A stretch of 37,829 bases of DNA from Phycisphaeraceae bacterium (lineage in GTDB: Bacteria > Planctomycetota > Phycisphaerae > Phycisphaerales > Zrk34). The stretch is from positions 1 to 37,829 of the forward strand of contig JANQHD010000042.1 of the NCBI GenBank assembly GCA_028282805.1, given 5' to 3'. Below are positions 32,589 to 37,829 of the stretch, piece after piece; within the stretch, counting starts at the first letter, position 1, and the number at the start of each line of letters is the position of its first letter. The translations under genes were made by a program, and so were the position numbers. Under the pieces are notes generated by a model, which worked only from the letters and a program-made list of their open reading frames with translations, had not been told where the DNA came from and searched no databases.

Positions 32589-35528
32589 TCACGGCCGGAT
32601 GCAGTCGTCGGTCACGAGCCGGTCGGGGTCCGGGTGGTTCGGCGGCACGCCCGGCGCGGTCACGTCTTCGCCACGTTCGATGCGGTCGGCCACGTCGAGG
32701 TTCAAATCGAGCAACTGCCCGAGCAGGTCTTTGTTGGCGTCGAAGCCGTAGGCCTTGAGCACGGCGGCGTCGAGCGCGGCGTGGGCGTCCTTGAGCGGGT
32801 TGCGGCCGGGCAGTTCCATCGTCCGGTACACCGCCCGCAGCCCGCCGGTGATGTTCTGTAACGCCTGCGCTCGCACCCGCCGCACTTCCCGCCCCGCCTC
32901 CGCCACCGCGTCGATATCCCTCACCGACGGCGACTGCGGCCAGGGGAAGGTGTCAAACACCGACTCGGGCGTGTAACGGAAATCGCTTTTGAGCTTCGAG
33001 CACTTGGCGACGAACCATTGCCAGTGAGCATCCGATTGCAACAGGCCGAAGCTGTAGTCGTCGTCGAAGGCGAATACCTCCATGGTTTTATCGGCACGAA
33101 TATCTGCATCGATAAAGGCCATAATTGGACGCTTGGTCACCTCGGCGCACGCGATGTAGCGTTGCCGATCACCAATTGCATCCAACATCTCCTTTCGTGC
33201 GCGAAAATGTTGCCACCAGGTTTTGAGCCAGTTTTGATCCTGTCCCGTCTCTCTACCGGTTTTCTGGCGTTCTGTGTTTGCAAGTTGCTCTACGTGGGGT
33301 AACACGTGTTCAGCAAGATAAGCAAAGGGTTGCGGATAAGACTTGGCGATCAAGATGTCCATGTCACGGAAATCAATCACGCATCGGTCTGGTTTGCCAT
33401 CTGTCAGCATAATCCGGCCGACCATCGAAGGGTGGATAATATCTCGGTTACGCCTGTCCGCTTCGATCATCGAATCGGCTTGTCCTTCTGTTAGCTTAAA
33501 CCCTGCGTGTCGCGGGTACTGGCCATTGAAAACGACTTGTGGCTCGGTGTTGCACCGCAAGATCAAGGCCCCCGTCACATCGGTTTGATCCGACAGCGCG
33601 GCGTTGATGTGGTCGGCTTGGCGGTGGTCGAGTTCGTAGTCCTTGGTAGCGGGGCCGTCACCGCGTTTGCGTTTTTTCTTGGCGCCGGGGGTGGGGTCGG
33701 TCTTGAACCAGAGCTTCTTCTTTTCAGGGATGAGCAGCGCATCGGGGTCGGTGTCGGGGGCGTGTTTCACCCAGTTGGCGATGGAGACGTGGACGTTGGC
33801 TTCGCCGGACCAGGGCTGGTTGTCGACGGCGTCGACGACGGTGCCGGAGGCGGCGATGTGGTCGAGGCCGCCCTCGCGTGACTTGTTGTTGCGGATGTTC
33901 TGCGTGCCGACGAGGCCGGCGCGTCCGGCGAAGGGGGCGTCGGGGGTGCAGGGGGCGAGGTGGTCGTGGGTGCGTCGGAACCAGTAGACACAGTAGTCGG
34001 CCATGCCGGGCACGCCGGGGTAGAGGGCGCGGACGGCGTTGACGTAGTCTGCGCCGCGCTCGGGCTTGAGGCGTTTGGCGCCGAGGAACGGCGGGTTGCC
34101 GATGACCACGTCGGCGTCGGGCCAGGCGGTGGGGTGGCCTTGTTCATCGATCAGCGCATCGGCGCACTGGAAGTTGTCGTCGAGGTTGTCGAGCGGCAGG
34201 GCGGGCTCGTCGGAGTGCAGCTCGTCGATGGCCAGCTTGTGGGCGAGCATCATGGTGACCTTGGCCAGTTCGACGGCGAAGGGGTTGATGTCCATGCCGA
34301 AGAACTGTTTGGTGGTCACGAAAGACAGCCGCATCTGGTCGGCGTCCTGGCGCTTGGAGAGTTCGGCGATGCGGTCGTTGAGCTTCTTTTCGAGGCGCTT
34401 GAGTTCTCGGTAGGCGAGGTAGAGGAAGTTGCCCGAGCCGCAGGCGGGGTCGAGCACGCGGTAGGTGTGCATGCGTTCCTGTAGCTCGCGGAGGCGTTTG
34501 AGGGTTTTTGCGCCGTCGATCAGGCGCTCCCAAGGCTCGACGATGGTGGGGCGGATGATCTTGTAGATGTCGACGGCGGAGGTGAAGTGCGCGCCGTAGG
34601 CGTGGCGCTCGTCCTGGTTGCAGGTCTGTTCGAAGATGGTGCCGAAGATCTCGGGGCGGACCATGGACCAATCGTCTTCCGCGGCCTTCTTGATCTGGTT
34701 GAGTTCGTCGGGGTGGAGCTCGACGTGGGCGGGGTCGGCGAAGATGCCGCCGTTGAAGTAGGGGATGCCCTTAAAGCGGCCGCCCCGTCGGAGGTCGGGC
34801 TCGTTCATGGCTTCGAACAGGCCGCCGATCAAGTCGTAGCTGTCCTGGGGTTGCTTGCAGTCGGCGACGAGGCGTTCGATGGTGTATTGGTCGAGCAGGC
34901 CGATGTCTTCGGCGAAGAGCGCGACGAGCAGTTGGAGGACGAAGCGTTGCGCCTTGTCGTGGCCGACGTCTTGGCGGACGCTGAGCTTGTTAAAGAGCAC
35001 GGCGAGGCGTTCGGCGGCCTCGCGTGTGACCTTTTCGTTGTCGTTGCCGAAGACGGGTGTCTCGTGGGTGGGGAACAGGAACGCGAGCGGGCCGTAACGC
35101 CGGGGCAGTTCGGCCAAAGGTACACGGTCGACGGGGGTATCGATCTGAACGTCGAAGTCGTAGACCCAGACCTCGTCGAAGTTGCACAGCAGGACGTAGT
35201 GCGGTCGGCCGGGTGTGAGGCGGGTCCAGTAGTCGAAGGCCTGGCGGTGGTGGCGGGCGAGGTCTTCGCCGCGTTTCTTCATCTCGACCAGGACGTGCGG
35301 CTTCCAGACGTAATCGGCGAAGGCGGTGCCGCCGCCGTCTTCGCGCGCCTTGCGGATGCGGAACTCGGGGGTGCCGCCGACGTCGAGGCAGCCGGCGTGG
35401 CCGAACGCCTGGAAGAGGCGCTCGAGGAATATCTGTGCTTCGCCCTTTTCGTCGCCTTTGGTGTTGGCGCTGACCCAATCGACGAATTGCTCGAGGCGTT
35501 CGGTACGGTCCGGGTCTGGTGGGGTCAT
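32589..35528 (-). CDS. Type IIL restriction-modification enzyme, MmeI family
   Basis: 979 residues from ATG 35528, with AGGGA upstream. A longer frame to 37244 is antisense to the permease and not real. The N-terminal nuclease site is Asp72 ... Glu82-Met-Lys84 (FADYVWKPHVLVEMKK), the same spacing as the Asp70/Glu80/Lys82 site I recall for MmeI. A helical spacer follows, then SAM motif I DPACGSGNF (360-368) and motif IV NPPF (478-481), a gamma-class adenine methyltransferase. The target recognition domain lies about 640-850. Such single-chain enzymes cut and methylate, modifying one strand of the site. GC falls from about 70% to about 50% over the recognition domain, suggesting exchange of specificity. 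Confidence 0.88.
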   Translation of the reverse strand: MTPPDPDRTERLEQFVDWVSANTKGDEKGEAQIFLERLFQAFGHAGCLDVGGTPEFRIRKAREDGGGTAFADYVWKPHVLVEMKKRGEDLARHHRQAFDYWTRLTPGRPHYVLLCNFDEVWVYDFDVQIDTPVDRVPLAELPRRYGPLAFLFPTHETPVFGNDNEKVTREAAERLAVLFNKLSVRQDVGHDKAQRFVLQLLVALFAEDIGLLDQYTIERLVADCKQPQDSYDLIGGLFEAMNEPDLRRGGRFKGIPYFNGGIFADPAHVELHPDELNQIKKAAEDDWSMVRPEIFGTIFEQTCNQDERHAYGAHFTSAVDIYKIIRPTIVEPWERLIDGAKTLKRLRELQERMHTYRVLDPACGSGNFLYLAYRELKRLEKKLNDRIAELSKRQDADQMRLSFVTTKQFFGMDINPFAVELAKVTMMLAHKLAIDELHSDEPALPLDNLDDNFQCADALIDEQGHPTAWPDADVVIGNPPFLGAKRLKPERGADYVNAVRALYPGVPGMADYCVYWFRRTHDHLAPCTPDAPFAGRAGLVGTQNIRNNKSREGGLDHIAASGTVVDAVDNQPWSGEANVHVSIANWVKHAPDTDPDALLIPEKKKLWFKTDPTPGAKKKRKRGDGPATKDYELDHRQADHINAALSDQTDVTGALILRCNTEPQVVFNGQYPRHAGFKLTEGQADSMIEADRRNRDIIHPSMVGRIMLTDGKPDRCVIDFRDMDILIAKSYPQPFAYLAEHVLPHVEQLANTERQKTGRETGQDQNWLKTWWQHFRARKEMLDAIGDRQRYIACAEVTKRPIMAFIDADIRADKTMEVFAFDDDYSFGLLQSDAHWQWFVAKCSKLKSDFRYTPESVFDTFPWPQSPSVRDIDAVAEAGREVRRVRAQALQNITGGLRAVYRTMELPGRNPLKDAHAALDAAVLKAYGFDANKDLLGQLLDLNLDVADRIERGEDVTAPGVPPNHPDPDRLVTDDCIRP

Positions 35529-35624
35529 GTCGTTTTCCCTGGGAAGCCGGGGCCAATGGTAGCACGAACCTAACGGTGCGTGTGATTTGCGGGCCGGCGG
35601 GGCAGCGCCCACAATGCTTGGCGC

Positions 35625-37370
35625 ATGAAGCCCGCGACGTTCAGCAAGTACGCGATCTACCTCGGCTGCCTGGCGGTGCTGGTGGTGTTCCTCATCGGGC
35701 CCATCGCGCTGACCGTGAAGGACGCGTTCATCGAACGCGGCGAGGCCGGCTCGAGCTTCACGCTCGCCTACGTCTTCGACGTCGTGCGCGACCCGGTCAT
35801 GCGCGACGGGCTGGTCAACTCGCTGCTGATCGCGGCGGTGACCACGGCGCTGTGTCTGGCGATCGCGCTGCCGTTGGCGTCGATCGCCACGCGCTACAAC
35901 TTCCCGGGCAAGGCGATCTTCTCGGCGTTGCTGCTGATCCCGCTGATCCTGCCGCCGTTCGTGGGGGCGATCGGCCTGCGGGCGCTGCTGGGGCGCATGG
36001 GCTCGCTCAACACGCTGGCCATCGACGCGGGCCTGGTCGACCCCCACGACCCGCTCGACTTCCTCGGCGGGGCGCGGTTCTGGGGCGTGGTGATCACCGA
36101 GGCGCTGCACCTGTACCCGATCATCTACCTGAACGTGACCGCCGCGCTGGCGAACCTCGACCCGGCGATGGAACAGGCGGCCGACAACCTGGGCGCGTCG
36201 CGTTGGACGCGCTTCCGCCGGGTGGTGCTGCCGTTGATCCTGCCGGGGGTGTTCGCGGGTTCGACGATCGTGTTCATCTGGTCGTTCACGGAGCTGGGCA
36301 CGCCGCTGATGTTCGACTACACGACCGTCGCGCCCGTGCAGATCTTCTGGGGCATCCAGGAGATCGGCTCGCCGCGCCCGTTCGCGCTGGTGGTGGTGGT
36401 GCTGGCGATCAGCGCGGCGTTGTACATGCTGGGCAAGTTCACGCTCGGGCGGCGCAGCTACGCGGCGACGACGCGGGCGTCGACGCAATCGCTGACCACC
36501 GACCTGCCGTGGGGCAAGGGGTTGATCGCGCTGACGCCGTTCGCGCTGATCACGTTCCTCGCGGTGCTGCCGCACATCGGCGTGGTGCTGGCGTCGGTGG
36601 CCGAGCCGGGCACGTGGTACCGGTCGGTCTGGCCGGAGAAGCTGACGCTCGAGCACTACGTCGGCGAGCAGGGGGCGCTGGCGCACCCGCTGGCGTCGGG
36701 CTCGATCCGCAACTCGCTGATCCTGTCGGTGCTGGCGATGAGCGTCGACATCGTGCTGGGCTTGACGATCGCTTACCTGGTGGTGCGCGGCAGGGTGTTC
36801 GGCGGGCGCGTGCTCGACGCGTTGGCGATGCTGCCGTTGGCCGTGCCGGGGCTGGTGATGGCGTTCGGCTACGTGGCGATGAGCCAGACGGTGAGCGGCT
36901 GGTTCGACGACCCGCCGCGCTGGTTGCAGGTCGTGGGCGAGAACCCGAACCCGATGGTGTTCCTGGTCATCGCGTACGCGGTGCGGCGGCTGCCGTACGT
37001 GGTGCGCAGCGCGTCGGCGGGGCTGGAGCAGACGCCGGTGGATTTGGAAGAGGCGTCGCTGATCCTGGGCGAGAGCAAGCTGGGCACGATCCGCAAGGTG
37101 GTGATGCCGCTGATCATGGCGAACCTGATCGCGGGCGGGCTGCTGGCGTTCAGCTTCGCGATGCTGGAGGTGAGCGACTCGTTGATCCTGGCGCAGACGC
37201 CGCAGCACTTCCCGATCACCAAGGCGATCTACGAGCTGTTCCAACGGCTGGGCGACGGGCCGAACGTCGCCAGCGCGATGGGCGTGTGGGGCATGGTGCT
37301 ATTGGCGTTAACGCTGATCGGTGCATCGTTGATGCTGGGCAAAAAACTGGGCGCGATCTTTCGCATCTGA
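35625..37370 (+). CDS. Fe3+/thiamine-type ABC importer, fused double permease (FbpB-like)
   Basis: 581 residues with about 12 hydrophobic segments. Two BPD_transp_1 units each carry an EAA loop for ATPase contact: EQAADNLGASRWTRFRRVVLP (about 184-204) and EEASLILGESKLGTIRKVVMP (about 486-506). Fused double permeases are typical of FbpB and ThiP importers. The partner ATPase and binding protein lie at 27985-30727, so the transporter locus is split by the three reverse-strand genes at 30733-35528. The start at 35625 is divergent from the MmeI-type gene with 96 bases between. Confidence 0.9.
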   Translation: MKPATFSKYAIYLGCLAVLVVFLIGPIALTVKDAFIERGEAGSSFTLAYVFDVVRDPVMRDGLVNSLLIAAVTTALCLAIALPLASIATRYNFPGKAIFSALLLIPLILPPFVGAIGLRALLGRMGSLNTLAIDAGLVDPHDPLDFLGGARFWGVVITEALHLYPIIYLNVTAALANLDPAMEQAADNLGASRWTRFRRVVLPLILPGVFAGSTIVFIWSFTELGTPLMFDYTTVAPVQIFWGIQEIGSPRPFALVVVVLAISAALYMLGKFTLGRRSYAATTRASTQSLTTDLPWGKGLIALTPFALITFLAVLPHIGVVLASVAEPGTWYRSVWPEKLTLEHYVGEQGALAHPLASGSIRNSLILSVLAMSVDIVLGLTIAYLVVRGRVFGGRVLDALAMLPLAVPGLVMAFGYVAMSQTVSGWFDDPPRWLQVVGENPNPMVFLVIAYAVRRLPYVVRSASAGLEQTPVDLEEASLILGESKLGTIRKVVMPLIMANLIAGGLLAFSFAMLEVSDSLILAQTPQHFPITKAIYELFQRLGDGPNVASAMGVWGMVLLALTLIGASLMLGKKLGAIFRI

Positions 37371-37428
37371 TCAACGGGTGCGCGCATCTCGCGGCGCGTT
37401 TAATTCGCATCTTCGAGCGGTGTTAATC

Positions 37429-37448
37429 TGGGCAACCGATGTTGCCCA
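37429..37448 (+). terminator. Hairpin after the permease gene, possible terminator
   Basis: TGGGCAAC and GTTGCCCA (8 bp) enclose the loop CGAT, about 60 bases after the permease stop. No U-tract follows, so factor-independent termination is uncertain. Confidence 0.4.
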
Positions 37449-37742
37449 AGGCTGTCGTTGCGTGGCTCGGCGAGATAATCGATTAACTTTTTATAAACGG
37501 TCTTTCGCGGGGCCCGGGTGATTTGGTAATGTATAGTCCGGATGACGAGAGGGAGCTGGTTGGCAGTTCTTGCCGAACCGCTCCACGCCTGATCATCAGT
37601 TGTTGGCCGGTGCGTTTTTCAGCACGCGGCGACAATCCCAAACCAGAGAGAGAGCCGGAGTTGTGATTGTTATCGCGTCGCGTTGACGCTGAAGTGATTG
37701 ATGTACACGAACCCAGCACACGAACGGAAGAAGGAGTCGGAG
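37449..37742 (+). other. Leader/promoter region of the last gene
   Basis: About 290 bases before the last start codon, part of a 372-base gene-free gap. A short TATAGT near 37534 could be a -10 box but has no good -35. AAGGAG (37726-37731) is the ribosome binding site of the next gene. Nothing else is recognisable. Confidence 0.4.
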
Positions 37743-37829
37743 ATGCTGAGAAGAATTGGAACGTGGGTGGTCTTACTGGTCGTCGCCGCGACCGCGTCGG
37801 AGGGCATGGGCGCGTTGATCGCGTCGACG
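37743..37829 (+). CDS. N-terminus of a secreted protein, cut by the window edge
   Basis: 29 codons from an ATG with AAGGAG upstream, open to the end of the window. The product MLRRIGTWVVLLVVAATASEG begins with a basic N-region, a hydrophobic core and a likely signal cleavage near ATASEG. The exported protein's identity cannot be determined. Confidence 0.65.
   Translation, partial: MLRRIGTWVVLLVVAATASEGMGALIAST

Noticed and set aside
35529-37244. N-terminal extension of the MmeI-type reading frame to 37244
   Set aside because: The extension is antisense to the permease gene, is Arg/His/Gln-rich as expected from high-GC shadow frames, and the ATG at 35528 begins the recognisable MmeI N-terminus.

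Overview
The window looks like a high-GC chromosome of a planctomycete-type bacterium, probably of the Phycisphaerae. This is inferred from the gene content: a secreted formylglycine sulfatase, a tandem DUF1080 secreted hydrolase, a family-5 uracil-DNA glycosylase, MalQ and a short glucan phosphorylase, a MerC-type protein, and many dispersed GC-rich hairpin repeats together with the ACCACAGAGG-type inverted repeat. No rRNA or marker gene is present to confirm the lineage.

Bases 1 to about 10,960 form a lower-GC defence island. It starts with a leftward restriction-modification operon (beta-class adenine methyltransferase, a small membrane-anchored protein, and a helicase-type restriction subunit cut by the window edge). 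A frameshifted GIY-YIG nuclease-like gene follows on the other strand. Next comes a tightly packed three-gene cassette: an AbiEi-like regulator with a PD-(D/E)XK-like N-terminus, an AbiEii-like nucleotidyltransferase, and an SMC/RloC-like ATPase with a CPLC zinc-hook motif. A duplicated nested-palindrome operator spans the promoter and leader of this cassette and reaches the ribosome binding site. The island ends with a 40-codon relic of an IS3-family OrfA and the 3' half of a tRNA-Thr(UGU), a likely attachment-site scar.

Bases 11,000 to 13,350 hold a probable metal-handling locus (MerC-like membrane protein convergent with a His-rich protein) and two tandem paralogous membrane zinc-ribbon proteins, with REP-like hairpins between them. 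Bases 13,400 to 23,200 carry cell-surface and carbohydrate functions: an esterase-GH128 fusion, a low-GC orphan PD-(D/E)XK protein, a sulfatase, an ABC-2 exporter with a membrane-anchored neighbour, a double DUF1080 protein, and an LpxH-like phosphoesterase whose 3' end overlaps a convergent membrane protein gene.

Bases 23,280 to 27,950 contain UDGb, MalQ and an alpha-glucan phosphorylase; the last two act together in glycogen and maltodextrin breakdown. Bases 27,985 to 37,370 contain the three parts of one FbpABC-type ABC importer. The ATPase and binding protein are divergent around two facing octamer repeat arrays. The permease is separated from them by three reverse-strand genes: a LOG-like protein, a P-loop kinase and an MmeI-type (type IIL) restriction-modification enzyme whose specificity region has a marked GC drop. 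The window ends at the start of a secreted protein gene.
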